NCBI RefSeq assembly: GCF_019393635.1
Contig: NC_057863.1
Coordinates: 645,892,660 to 645,956,659 of the forward strand
Length of the DNA: 64,000 nt
Reading direction: 5' to 3'
Source: Dromiciops gliroides
Lineage: Eukaryota; Chordata; Mammalia; Microbiotheria; Microbiotheriidae
Below, piece after piece: positions 41,720-53,290 of the stretch (position 1 is its first letter; every line of letters begins with the position of its first letter). The notes beneath the pieces were generated by a model, which saw nothing but the letters and a program-made list of their open reading frames with translations, was not told the origin of the DNA and ran no database searches. Both the position numbers and the translations under genes were made by a program.

Positions 41720-41830
41720 TTAGTTAGTCAACTAGAATTATTAAGCATCTACTATGTGCCAAGCACATAGTAGCACTGGGGATATGAAGAAAGACAAAAA
41801 AAAGTCTTTGCTTTTAAGAAGTTTGCAGCA
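41720..41830 (-). repeat. L2 fragment
   Basis: TTAAGCATCTACTATGTGCC then AAGCACATAGTAGCACTGGG. Confidence 0.6.
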
Positions 41831-41831
41831 A

Positions 41832-42950
41832 GAGTAAGCTAAGGGCTACCCTTCCCCCTTTAAGGCACAGCAAGCAGAAAAACTGTTTTGTGTTCTGAAT
41901 CTAAAAATTATGCCCCAAGACCAGCATTTTTTTTTTTGTGGGGAGAGGTAGATATAACTCTCAGTCCAGTATCAGAGTGGTCAGTCTTATGGCCCCCTTC
42001 TCCTGTTCCCTTGAAGGTAGGAATTGCAATCTCCCTTGGAGGGGAATAAGCAAGATTCTAAATGTGTGTGTATTCCTCCCCCCTGGGCTGCCTCTTTATA
42101 GGTTTATACATTCCATGTGGGTATTTATATCTTACATGAGCACACTCACACATCTTAGACATGTCACAGATGGGATTAGAACTTGAGATACTTGAATCCA
42201 AGTCTCTTCCTACCACATAAGCTCTGAAAGCAAAAGTCTAGATATACTCTCTCTTGAAATCATGAGGCCTTTGGCTAACTGACTCATGAGCATCTTGTTC
42301 ACATTTTCTCATCTCCTCTGCCCCCTCACCCCCTTTTTCATTTCTGGCCAAGATTGTGACTGAACCATTTCAGCTACTTCTCAGGAAACTTGCCCCTACC
42401 ACACCCTGCCACATGGTGGTTGTGAGCACAGAAGTTAGAGCACATGTCCAGCTGGGGCAAGCCTGAGTCTGAATTTGGGCTCCATCCCTGGTGCTGCCTA
42501 CCCACCCTACATCCAACTCTTGGAGAAGGCAGAGGGGGTGGACCACTTCCTCTCTGAGCATCCGCCAGGGCATCAGTTCTTCCAGTTTGGTGGCCAATAA
42601 ATTAGGGGGCTTTTGGTCACCTCAGAGTTCAAACCCTTTAGACATGAGTCATACATGGTCGGAAGCCAGACCCAAAGCTCCTACTCAGTACATTGGAGTC
42701 AGTAAGGGAAATTTTGAGCTTACTCTCTTGGGGTGAATGTGGATTATCCTTACTACATGTATATATACACATATACACACATATACATATGTATGTGTGT
42801 AAATACATATATGTGTATATAGATGTATGTATTTAAGGAGTATCCTTTGGCCTTCTCATCTAGAGCCAGGCTGGCTGCGTATGCCCCTCATAGTTCTAGG
42901 GTACTCTGAGAAGTTAATGGGGTCCTTATTCTCTACTTCCATCAGCTCGA
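41832..42950. other. Unassigned sequence with AT/GT microsatellite
   Basis: An alternating TATG/CATA stretch lies at about 42757-42835. No gene recognised. Confidence 0.45.
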
Positions 42951-43484
42951 ACCCCAACTGGCTATATTTTCTCCACTGTTAGAGACCAATGGATAATACT
43001 CCAGTTCAATTTAACTACTTAATATTAATTAGCTTTTTGTTTAAATTTGAAAAAAAAAATTTCTTTGAATTGTTTGCAGATTTCTTTCAGTAGGTGCCAG
43101 TAGATTCTTTATATTTCTACTTTGCCCTCTGTTTCTAAGAGATCTGGGCAATTTTCTCTTATAATGTCTTGAAATAGGACATGACAAACCCAGATAATCT
43201 AATGATACTTCAATTTTTTTTCTTGATCTATTTTCCAGATCAGTTGTTTTGCTGTGAGATGTCTTCTATTTTTCTTGTATATTTCAGCCTTTTGACTTGA
43301 TTTTAATATTTCTTATTGTATCATGGAGTCATTCTGTTTGCTCCTCCTAATTTTCAGAGTTTCTTGTTTAGGCAAGGTTTGGTAATTCTCATGCCAAACT
43401 ATAATACCCTTTCCATGGCTTTTAGTTCTTTTCACTTTTTTTCTATCAAATGCTCTCATTTTATTTTATTTAAAAATATTGGGG

Positions 43485-43633
43485 CAGGCAGCTAGGTGGC
43501 GCAGTGGATAGAGCACCGGACCTGGATTCAGAAGGACCTGAATTCAAATCCAGCCTCAGACACTTAACAATTATTAGCTGTGTGATGCTGGGCAAGTCAC
43601 TTAACCCCAATTGCCTCACCAAAAAAAAAAATT
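43485..43633 (+). mobile_element. WSINE1-like SINE
   Basis: Complete copy with head GGCAGCTAGGTGGCGCAGTG and tail CACCAAAAAAAAAAATTAAG. Confidence 0.92.
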
Positions 43634-43807
43634 AAGCTTCTGAAAAAATGAACTCTTGCTCCATCTTTTCCTCTTCCAGGAAGTCTAGTTCAATTTTTGC
43701 CCAAACTATGTTTTTCTCTGAGGCTTTGCTTGTAGTTATTTTGGAGTCAGCCATTCTCTTCTTTTGGGTTTATGCCTTGAGCTTCCTAGGCATGATAATA
43801 GCTCTTT

Positions 43808-43835
43808 TTTTTTTTGGGGGGCAGGGCAATGGGGG
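43808..43835 (-). mobile_element. 28-bp stub of a SINE
   Basis: A T-run followed by GGGGGGCAGGGCAATGGGGG, the extreme 3' end of the SINE. It is flanked by the exact 16-bp TSD ATGATAATAGCTCTTT (43792-43807, 43836-43851). Confidence 0.88.
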
Positions 43836-44534
43836 ATGATAATAGCTCTTTATGGTGGGATACATTTTTTTTTTTGTTTGCTCATTCTTCCATCCTGCTT
43901 CCTGATTTTGAACTTAATATTAGGGCTAGCCTCTAGAACATGTCTGGAGGGAAGGTCTGTGTTGGTCCTATTGCTGTTTTCTTGGGGGCATTGAGTGTTG
44001 GGTTATTCCAGGTTCTCAGAAACAGGTAGGAGACCCGTGAACTTTCAGGGCTCCCAAAGTCTGATAGCTGCTTTGCTACTCTGAGCAAGAGCAGGTGTTG
44101 CTGGACTCTGTCTCTACCAGCCAGCTGGGAGGCTCTGTTGGTTCAAGTGGCAGAATTGTAGGCTTCCCTTTGTTCCAAGATTCCTGTCTTGGTTACTCTT
44201 CTTCAGGCTGGGCTGAGGCTGGAAGTGAGACCCTGCTCTGTTCCTGATATCTGAGCCACGTGGCTGCTGGCTTCTGAACTTCTTCCATTCTCCATACATT
44301 ATTCAGGCTTCCTAGATAGGATGCCTCTCCTCAGTCCACCCTGGATCTGTCATCTGGAATTGGGTGACGGGGAGCAAAGCTACCATTTCATACCTGTCCT
44401 TACTGCAGTGACCCAATATGGGTTTGGTGGTTCTGCAGCATGGGTCTGGGACCTCCTCTTGACCTGTGAAAGGTCACAGGGTGTTCTAGTGTCCCTTTTC
44501 TAGAAGCTGGGTTCCAGAGGGAGTCCAGTATAGA

Positions 44535-45020
44535 TGCTGGATAGATGAGGAGCAAGAGTAATATTGAGAGTAATTGTCAGGACCCCAGCCCCGTGGTAAT
44601 GGAGACAAAGGTCCATATGGCAGTGATGCCATCTTTGGATGTCAATGTGCTAGGACCAGTCCTAAGTATGGAGCCTGCTAACTTCAGAGATGGTAGCCAT
44701 GTGGGGGAACAATATATTCCCAACATGTCAAGGGGAAAATGTATGTGTTCTATTCTTGCTATATCCATATATTTGAAGTAGCTATCGCTGTGTAAAAATA
44801 AATTTACATTAGGTGGTTAAAAAGAACTGGAGTGCTCATCACTGGCCCCTAACAGTGGCAGGAACACAGTCAGTGAGGGCTCGAGGCAATGGAGGTAGAT
44901 GATATACCTCATGAATGCTTTCAGAAGCCTGAGGGGCATATATAGCAGCCTAGCTCTTGGAGAGTGAGTCAGAGTGTACATACTATGCACAAATACAAGT
45001 ATGAACACATTAGTACATTA
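44535..45020. other. Unassigned sequence
   Basis: No repeat or exon recognised. Confidence 0.4.
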
Positions 45021-45227
45021 GTATTTTCTTTCTATCTATCTATCTCCATCCATTCCCTCCCCTCTCCCCTTCCCTTTCCTACCTACCTTTCTGTCTCTCT
45101 CCCTCTTTCTGTCTCCCCCTCTCTGTCTCTGTTTTGTCTTATCTGTTTCTCTCCCTCTCCCTCTTTTTGTCTTTCCTTTTCCCTCTCTCTGTGTCTTTTT
45201 CCCTCCCTCTGTCTCTCTCCCTCTCTG

Positions 45228-45310
<83 letters not shown>

Positions 45311-45311
45311 C
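45021..45311. repeat. CT-rich tract and (ATCT)n tetranucleotide array
   Basis: Pyrimidine-rich sequence ends in about 20 near-perfect ATCT units (45228-45311). Confidence 0.97.
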
Positions 45312-45458
45312 ATACTGGATCTGCAGTTTCCTTGATATACAGAATTCCTAGAAAAGGAAATTCCCTCCAATAATCTAAGTCATCACCTTTTTAGAAACTC
45401 AGAGTCTTGAAGGGGTTCTTAACCTGGGGTCGATAAACTTGTATTTTAAAAATGTCTT

Positions 45459-45640
45459 GGGGGCAGCTAGGTGGTGCAGTGGATAAAGCACCGGCCCTGG
45501 ATTCAGGAGGACCCGAGTTCAAATCCGGCCTTAGATACTTGACACTTACTAGGCTGTGTGACCCTGGGCAAGTCACTTAACCCTATTGCCCCGCAAAAAA
45601 AAAAAAAAGAAAGAAAGAAAAAAAGAAAAAGAAAAAGAAA
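45459..45640 (+). mobile_element. WSINE1-like SINE
   Basis: TSD AAAAATGTCTTG on both sides. Long A/G-rich tail. Confidence 0.92.
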
Positions 45641-45667
45641 AAAAAATGTCTTGATACATGTATTTTG

Positions 45668-45822
45668 TTTTGTTTTGTTTTTTTGTGGGGCAATGAGGGT
45701 TAAGTGACTTGCCCAGGGTCACACAGCTAGTCAATGTCAAGTGTCTGAAGCTGGATTTGAATTCAGGTCCTCCTGAATCCAGGGCTGGTGCTCTATCCAC
45801 TGTGCCATCTAGCTGCCCCCCA
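45668..45822 (-). mobile_element. WSINE1-like SINE
   Basis: TSD ATACATGTATTTTG on both sides. Lies tail-to-tail with the previous SINE. Confidence 0.92.
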
Positions 45823-46278
45823 ATACATGTATTTTGATAGAATTGTTTTTCTTTGTAATCCTATACATTTTATTTCATGCATTTAAAAACATGTTTTTGA
45901 GAAGGAGGTCCAGAGACTTCACCAGACTGACTGCCCAGGGGGTACAGGATGAAAAAATGGTTAAAAACTTCTAAGAGTTACCTAGAATTATGGGAGGTTA
46001 TTACTAGCCCAGGACCCAAGAACACTATGTATTAAACATAGGATCGGAGCCCAGGTCTTCCTGGCTTTGATGCCATCTCTTTACGCACTAGGCAGTGCTG
46101 GCTCACACTTATCTATCTATACATCTATATCTGCATATACATATACATAGGCTTACAGTAAACTAAACGTATTGCCTCCAAAGTCTTGAAAAACCTGTTG
46201 CTAGTCAAATGGGCTCATAATAGAACAAAGATTATTTTTGAGACATTGCAAGGCAGGTGGATTCATATCTAGGCTAGT

Positions 46279-46405
46279 TCTCTCTCTCTCTCCCCCCTGT
46301 CTCTGTCTCTCCCTTTCTTTGTCTCTCTCCTTTCTGTCTTCCCTCTTTGTCTCTCTGCTTCCCTCTCTCTGCCCCTCTCCCTCTCTCCTCCCCCCCAAAC
46401 CCCCC
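46279..46405. repeat. CT-rich microsatellite-like tract
   Basis: Almost pure pyrimidine. Confidence 0.9.
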
Positions 46406-46595
46406 TTAGATAAAGAAGTCCTTTGCAGACATTGCAGTGCCCAGCTGTCTCTGAACATGGAATCGGCTTGAGTTTGGATTAGCCTGGACCCAAGGCCAGG
46501 CACCACACAGACCACTGATCACAGTGGAACTAAGTTCTTAGGCCTAGGATTCTCTTGGAGGCTCTGATAGTAAGGACCCAGTGGGTCCTTACATT

Positions 46596-46985
46596 TGTTA
46601 GGGTTTGCCTGTTTGTTGACCTACTCAAAAGATCCTGATTAGGGTAACCTATCCTGATTTGGTCTGTCAGCCAAATAAGCTGAATCAAGCCTGAACAAGG
46701 CTTGGGTGGAGTTCCCTCATTGGCAGGATCGAATATTTAAATATAATATTTCGAGCCTTGCAAGATGTGTATGTGTGTGTGTGCCCCAGTATTCTTGCTT
46801 CTCAAGTTGTTCCTTGGCTCCTGGCTCTGTTAACCAGTTCTGGTTCCACAAGAGATGGGGGACTGAGCCCACTCCTTGTTTTTAACATAGATGTACAGTT
46901 TAAACTGGTTTCAGTCCTGGAGGTCCTGGCCTCTACTGAAGGGGGCTAGGCCCTCTGTGTTTTTGATTTGTTAACCTCCTACATT
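46596..46985 (+). mobile_element. Possible ERV LTR
   Basis: TGTTAGGG near the left and CCTCCTACA near the right are partly inverted. A TATA-like ATATTTAAATATAA lies at about 46733. CATT occurs at both edges, but the exact boundaries are ambiguous. Confidence 0.3.
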
Positions 46986-47199
46986 TGCATTCTGGGGGAC
47001 AAATTAATTTTTAGCTTAGATTATGGCTCATGTCTGAGATTTTCTTCAAAAAAGAGGGTAGGAAGGTACTAGATCTATAATGTGAGTCAGGAATGAGGCA
47101 GGTATTTTATTTTATTCCTATACACACACACAACGCTCAATATCAAAGACTAACAAGGATAAAAACCCAAAGTTAGGACATGTTTTATTAATGTTATCT

Positions 47200-49043
47200 A
47201 AAAGTGCCCATTCATATCCTTTGACCATTTCTCAATTGGGGAATGACTTGTATTCTTATAAATTTGATTTGGTTCCCGATATATTTTAGAAATGAGGCCT
47301 TTATCAGAAACACTGGTTGTAAAAATTGTTTCCCAGCTTCCTGCTTCCCTTCTAATATTGGCTGCATTTTTTCTGTTTGTATAAAACCTTTTTAATTTAA
47401 TGTAATCAAAATCATCCATTTGGCATTTCGTAATATTTGATATCTCTTGTTTGGTCATAAATTGTTCTCTTCTCCATAAATCTGAGAGGTAAACTATTCC
47501 TTCCTCTCCCAATTTACCTAGGGTATCACACTTTATGTCAAAATCATGTACCCATTTTGACCTTATTTTAGTATATGATGTAAGATGTTGGTCGATGCCT
47601 AGTTTCTGCCATACTATCTTCCAGTTTTCTCAGCAGTTTTTGTCAAATATCGAGTTCCTATCCCAGAAACTGGAGTCAGGTTTATCAAACAGTAGATTAC
47701 TATAGTCATTTACTACTGTGTCTCCTGTGCCTAACCTACTCCATTGATCCACCACTCTATTTCTTAGCCAGTGCCAAATAGTTTTGATGACTGCCACTTT
47801 ATAGTATCACTTCAGATTTGGTACAGCTAGCCCACCTTCCTGTGTATTTTTTTTCATTAGTTCCCTTGATATTGACCTTTTGTTCTTCCAGATGAATTTT
47901 GTTATTATTTTTTCTAACTCTATAAAATAATTTTTAGGTAGTCTGATTGGTATGGCACCTGAATAAGTAAATTAATTTAGAATTAATGCAGAATTGTCAT
48001 TTTTATTATGTTAGCTCTGCATATCCATGAGCAATTGATATTTTTCCAATTATTTAGATCTGATTTTATTTGTATGAAGTATTTTCTATTGCCATATGAA
48101 AAAATGCTCTAAATGACTATTGATTAGAGAAATGCAAATTAAAACAACACTGAGGTACCACCTCATACCTATCAGATTGGCTAATATGACAAAAAAGGAA
48201 AATAATAAATGTTGGAGAAGCTGTGGAAAAATTGGAACACTAATGCATTGTTGGTGGAGTTGTGAACTGATCCAACCATTCTGGAGAGTAATTTGGAACT
48301 ATGCCCAAAGGGCTATGGGATTGTGTATATCCTTTGACCTGCAATACCACTACTAGGTCTGTATCCCAAAGAGATCATAGAAAAGGGAAAAGGACCCACA
48401 TGTTAAAAAAAAATATTTATAGCAACTCTCTTTGTGGTGGCAAAGAATTGAAAATCGAGGGAATGACGATCAATTGAGGAATAGCTGAACAAGTTGTGGT
48501 ATATCAATGTAATAGAATACTGTAAGAAATGATGAGCAGGCAGATTTCAGAAAAACCTGGAAAGACTTAAGTAGACTGATGCTGAGTAAAGTAAGCAGAA
48601 CTAGGAGAACATTGTACACAGTAACAGCAACATTGTGTGATGATCAAGTGTGATAGACTTGGCTCTTCTCAGCAGTGCAATGATCCAAGACAGTCCCAAA
48701 GAACTCATGATGGAAAATGTTCTCCACATCCAGAAAAAAGAACTGTGGATTCTGAATATAGATTGAAGCATACTCTTTCTACTTTTTGGTTGTTGGTTTT
48801 TTTCTTTTTTGAGGTTTCCCCCTTTTGTTCTGATTCTTCTTTCACAACATTACTAATGCAGAAATATGTTTAATGTGATTGATTGTACATTTACAACCTA
48901 TATCAGATTGCTTTCTGTCTTGGGGAGAGGGGAGGGAAGGGAGAGAGGGAGAAAAATTTGGAACTAAAAATCTTATGAAAACAAATGTTGAAAACTATTT
49001 TTACATGTAACTGGAAAATAATAAAATACTTTTACAATAATAA
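47200..49043 (+). mobile_element. L1 with 5' inversion (twin-priming structure)
   Basis: 47200-48080 is L1 ORF2 in minus orientation; it reads IYREPNQIYKNTSHSPIEKW, then SKDMNGHF, down to 47200. From about 48085 the same ORF2 resumes on plus (HMKKCSK, then REMQIKTTLRYHL) and continues through the L1 3' UTR to an A-rich end. The whole is flanked by AATGTTATCTA at 47189-47199 and 49044-49054. Confidence 0.9.
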
Positions 49044-49084
49044 AATGTTATCTATAATTGCATTTCCAATCTGTTGGGAGGCTG

Positions 49085-49330
49085 TTAGTTAAGCTTTATC
49101 AGAACATAAATCAGCGTGCAGCACTGCTAACAATGTATTTTACATTTTGCTTAGGCTCAGCACTGTCCAAACAACTCCTGGTATATGTCTACTGGTAAAA
49201 TGGACAGTCTTAGACCGATCTTCTTGTTGGTGGCCTTCTCCTTCAACAACTCTGGAGTAGCTTCTGGGGATGCCTTTCATTTTTAGGCTCAACTCTTTGT
49301 GATCCCGGGATCTCTGTACTTCTTGAAGTC
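49085..49330. repeat. Unidentified repeat, also at 15345-15690
   Basis: Shares CACTGTCCAAACAACTCCTG and downstream GTTGGTGGCC with the earlier copy. Confidence 0.4.
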
Positions 49331-50640
49331 ACAAGGTAACCTGCAAGTCTGGATACACCCATCTCAGGATGCACATTCACTTAATGACCATCGGTTGGGG
49401 ATCAGGAGAGAATAAACCCAGAAAAAGGAGCCTCAAACTCAGTCTTAGCCTTGTGATTTTGAAATGTCTATGAATATGGCAGCAGGGTCCACTGAAGTAG
49501 TTGGTTGTACTTGTGGCAGCAGAAGGAATGAACTATTTGGCAAAGCTCAACATTAGAGAGGGTGTCTACCAGCAATATCAGGCTTGACTGTTTGATCAAT
49601 TGGCAACTGAGGTGAAATGTAAGTTGCTCCTTTAGCCATTTCCCCAAATTGCCTTATGTCGTGATGAAACTAAAATATTAGCCTCCCAATCAATTGTAAT
49701 CATGATGATCAGTTGTTATTGAATTCAGTTCTAATTATTCTGTTAATGCACACTGTGATTCTTCTGTGTTTAACATTTTTTTTTGAGTTGGAATTAATTG
49801 CCTAACTCATCCTTGAGTCATATTTGTGCATTGAGTACCTTTCTACCCCCCCCCAACTTTGAGGATCCATAAATTTTATTATAATTAACATCATCCCTGG
49901 GATACTAGGTTGGGACTTGTTAATGAGTCAGTGAATATGAGAATAGGAAACCTAATCCCCCTAATTAGAGCACTGAATCCCATCTAGGAACTGAATGCTT
50001 GGGCACAGAATAGGAAGTGATGTGGGATTCCAGCCCCGGTGATCTCAGCTACCATTCCTTAAGGCTAAGCGATAAAAGAGAGATACCCAAACTGTAATAT
50101 GTGTATGTTTCCATTGGCTTACACAAAGATGAGGAGATCAGAATCTCAGTGGGAAATCAAGTCATGTGTTTTATTTAGTGAGGTCTTTGGAATTGGTTTC
50201 TGGTGTGGGGATGAAGTATATCTCAAATTTGTAGTAAAATCACTTAGCATGTTGCACTTGTTGGGGGGAATCCCCCGACCCAGAGGTCCAAAGATATTCC
50301 CAAGAAGTAATTCCTTCTTCTTTGAGCTGTTTGACACGTGCAGAGACTGAGTTTCTTTTTTCCACAAGTCAAAATACAGCACGAAAGCAAGGGCACTTTG
50401 CTATTGACAAATGCTACTACCATTACTACTGTTGCTGCTGCCAAGCACTGTGCTAAGCACTTAACAATTATTATTTCATCCTTGCAACCACCCTGGGAGA
50501 TGGGGTGCCATTTGACAGATGAATACAACACAGACAAAAACAGAGGCTGGATGGGTTGTGAATGTTGACCTTGTCTTCTTAACTTCCCTTTTGTCTTGGT
50601 ACAAATTCATTTGTACCTAAGCCAGAGAGGATCTTGGGAG
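49331..50640. other. Mostly unassigned sequence
   Basis: A reversed MIR-like segment lies at about 50440-50545 (GCACTGTGCTAAGCACTTAA). The rest is not recognised and has no supported exon. Confidence 0.45.
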
Positions 50641-50662
50641 TATTTAAGAGCATCTAGCCCTA

Positions 50663-50818
50663 GCACAGTGGATAGAGCACTGGCCCTGGATTCAGGAGGG
50701 CCTGAGTTCAAATCTGGCCTCGGACACTTGACACTTACTAGCTGTGTGACCCTGGGCAAGTCACTTAACCCCCATTGCTCTGCAACCCCCCCCCCCCAAA
50801 ACAAACAAAACAAAACAA
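50663..50818 (+). mobile_element. 5'-truncated WSINE1-like SINE
   Basis: Begins at GCACAGTGG, about 14 bp into the head. TSD GAGCATCTAGCCCTA / GAGTATCTAGCCCTA. Confidence 0.9.
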
Positions 50819-50949
50819 AAAAGAGTATCTAGCCCTAAATTAGATAGTTATCCATAACAGAAAGCTCTGATCTCTGCCCAGATATAAAAGAGGAAAAAGA
50901 AGGCCCTAATCTTATTCTCCATTCCATCCCCACTCCCATGAGGGGCAGA

Positions 50950-51375
50950 GGAAGGAGGGTTGACTTGGAGACAAGGGACTTGGGCTTGAGTTCTGAATAT
51001 GAAAGGTTACTAGCTATATAATGATGGAGGACCATCTTCCTTCTCTGAGCCTCGGTTTCCAGCATCAGGAAAATAGGGATGGTATTACCATGCCTTTGGT
51101 ATGTACTTCACAGAGTTGTTGGGAGGATTGAAGGCATGTGTATGCAGTATTTTTTTTTTGGGGGGGGGGTGAGGCAATTGGGGTTAAGTGACTTGCCCAG
51201 GGTCACAGAGCCAGTAAGTGTCAAGTGTATGAGGTTGGATTTGAACTCAGGTCCTCCTGACTCCAGGGCCGGTGCTCTATCCACTGTGCCACCTAGCTGC
51301 CCCATGTATGCAGTATTTTGCAAAGTTTCCAGCACCTCTAAAGTGAAAAGACTGGACATCATGGTTTCTGAAGTC
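50950..51375 (+). repeat. MIR-like SINE split by a SINE
   Basis: GAGCCTCGGTTTCCAGCATC and GTTGTTGGGAGGATTGAAGG then GTATTTTGCAAAG are MIR-type 3' features. Confidence 0.65.
51154..51304 (-). mobile_element. WSINE1-like SINE
   Basis: Exact TSD TGTATGCAGTATTTT at 51139-51153 and 51305-51319. Confidence 0.94.
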
Positions 51376-51399
51376 CCTTGTACCTCCATATTTATAGCC

Positions 51400-51810
51400 C
51401 TATGAAGTCAACACCGATGTCCTGAAGGCATCTCAAGCTCAACATGTCCAAAACAAAACTCATTATCTTTCCCTCTAAAAACATCCCTCCTCCTCACTTC
51501 AATCTTTCCAGTTACCCAGACTCATAACCTCTTCATTCTGACTCACTCTCCACATCCAGTAGTTGCTAAGTCTTGTTAATGCTATGCCTCAACAGCTTTA
51601 CTATAAATCCATTTCTCTCCATATACACCACAGACCTGCTAGTTCATCCCCTTTTGCCTACACTGCTAGAACTGGGCTCCTTGCCTCCGACCTCACCTAT
51701 CTTGTTAGATATCGTCCATACAAGTGCCACAGTAATTTTCCTGAAGTACAGGTCTGAGCAGATCACAAGATGCTGTGATGGCTCCCACGTCTAATGGAAG
51801 CTTTATCTGA
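51400..51810 (+). mobile_element. L2-clade LINE fragment
   Basis: CTCAACATGTCCAAAACAAA (compare 31697-31716) then GTTACCCAGACTCATAACCT and later RT-downstream text. Confidence 0.65.
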
Positions 51811-52308
51811 TCTTGTACACATGACTGTTTTTACTGGGCTCCAAAATTAGAAGAAAACAAAAACCCTGAAAAAACTCCCATAGAGAGCACAGCTTTGATT
51901 GGCTATGGAGGCTGCTATTCCAAATTTTCTCTTCTTTCCCGTGAGGGAGCTGAGGCACTGATCTCTTACTTTACTGAGAAAAATAGAGTCCATTTGACAT
52001 GAGTTCCTGTTCCCAAGTGGCCACCCTCCTTTTCCACTCTTTTCATTTCAAAAATCCTGACATCTGCTACTTTCTTTCCTCCTTTCCCCCAGTATCTGAC
52101 AAAGAGGTAGCCCTTCTTCTTGACAAGGCTGACCCCTCTAAATATGCACTTAATCTCACTCTTTTTCATCTTTGTCGGCAAAAGAAAAGGAAGTGTATTC
52201 GTTATGTAGTATGATATTAATGGGCCAGTAGTACTGAGGCATGAATTTCTTCTCCATACATGTGCCTTAGCCACATGTATTTTCTTTTTTTAAGAAATTC
52301 TTTATTTT

Positions 52309-52453
52309 TTTGGGGGGGGGTAAGGTGATTGGGGTTAAGTGACTTGCCCAGGGTCACACAGCTAGTGAGTGTCAAGTATCTGAGGTTGGATTTGAACCCG
52401 GGTCCTCCTGAATCCAGGACCGGAGCTCATCCACTGCACCATCTAGCTGCCCC
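52309..52453 (-). mobile_element. WSINE1-like SINE
   Basis: Complete inverted copy. Confidence 0.9.
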
Positions 52454-52478
52454 CTCAATATATTTTTAGAAAATAGAA

Positions 52479-52632
52479 GGGGCAGCTAGGTGGTGCAGTG
52501 GACAAAGCACCAGCCCTAGATTCAGGAGGACCCGGGTTCAAATCCAACCTCAGATACTTGACACTCACTAGCTGTGTGACCCTGGGCAAGTCACTTAACC
52601 CCAATTGCCTCACTAAATATATATATATATAT
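52479..52632 (+). mobile_element. WSINE1-like SINE with (TA)n tail
   Basis: Lies head-to-head with the previous SINE, 25 bp away. The tail passes into ATATAT. Confidence 0.92.
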
Positions 52633-52875
52633 ATTGAGGCAGCTAGGTGTATGTTAGACTTGGAGTCAGGAATACCTGAATTCAAATCCTGATTTAAACA
52701 TTCATTAGCTGTTTGACCCTAGGCAAGCTACTTAACCTCAATTAATCTATTTTCTCATCTGTAAAATGGAGACAATAATAACATCTTTTAGGGCTGTTGT
52801 GGATCAAATGAAATGATAGATCTAAGAGATTTGCAAACCTTAAGGTGCTAAACACATGTTAGTTATTATTTGTGG
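52633..52875 (+). mobile_element. MIR/THER-like CORE-SINE, nearly full length
   Basis: Head, CORE (TGACCCTAGGCAAGCTACTT), TCATCTGTAAAATGGAGACA and the long 3' part TTTGCAAACCTTAAGGTGCT. Confidence 0.8.
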
Positions 52876-53128
52876 GAGCCTGTTGTCCATGCCTATGATG
52901 TTAAAGTTTTGTTTCTATTTTTCTTACCAGGATAATACATTGTTTGAACTAATTGTGTCCTCTGGTTGACTACTAAAAGTGAGTGCGTTAGTAGGGGCTC
53001 AAGAGCTAGAGGTTAGGAGATGCAGACCCACTGTAATCTGGAGAACAGACCTTGTGAGTTATGAGATGCCCCTGTGTATTATGACTATTTGCCAGTTGTC
53101 ACTGTGTTGTTTGAAAATATATGGGGGT

Positions 53129-53290
53129 GGGGCAGCTAGGTGGCGCAGTGGCCCTGGATTCAGGAGAACCTGAGTTCAAATCTGGCCTCAGACACTTGAC
53201 ACTTACCAGCTGTGTGACCCTGGGCATGTCACTTAACTCTCATTGCCCCACCAAAAAAAAAAAACAATAAAAAAATTAAAATAAAATAAA
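53129..53290 (+). mobile_element. WSINE1-like SINE with head deletion
   Basis: GCGCAGTGGCCCTGG lacks the ATAAAGCACC segment between the head and the B box. Confidence 0.9.

Larger units (their letters stand above)
42960..44530 (-). mobile_element. L1 5' region and ORF1, antisense
   Basis: The text has the order and style of a reversed marsupial L1 5' half: ORF1-like at 43050-43440, then a GC-richer 5' UTR-like part to 44530. It contains two SINE insertions. Family recall is from memory, so this is moderate. Confidence 0.5.

Noticed and set aside
44964-45373. Ser/Leu and Ile/Tyr/Leu/Ser repeat ORFs
   Set aside because: Translation of CT-rich DNA and of the ATCT tetranucleotide array.
47198-48356. 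ORFs at 47198-47512 (-) and 48120-48356 (+) as separate genes
   Set aside because: Both are consecutive parts of L1 ORF2, separated by an inversion.
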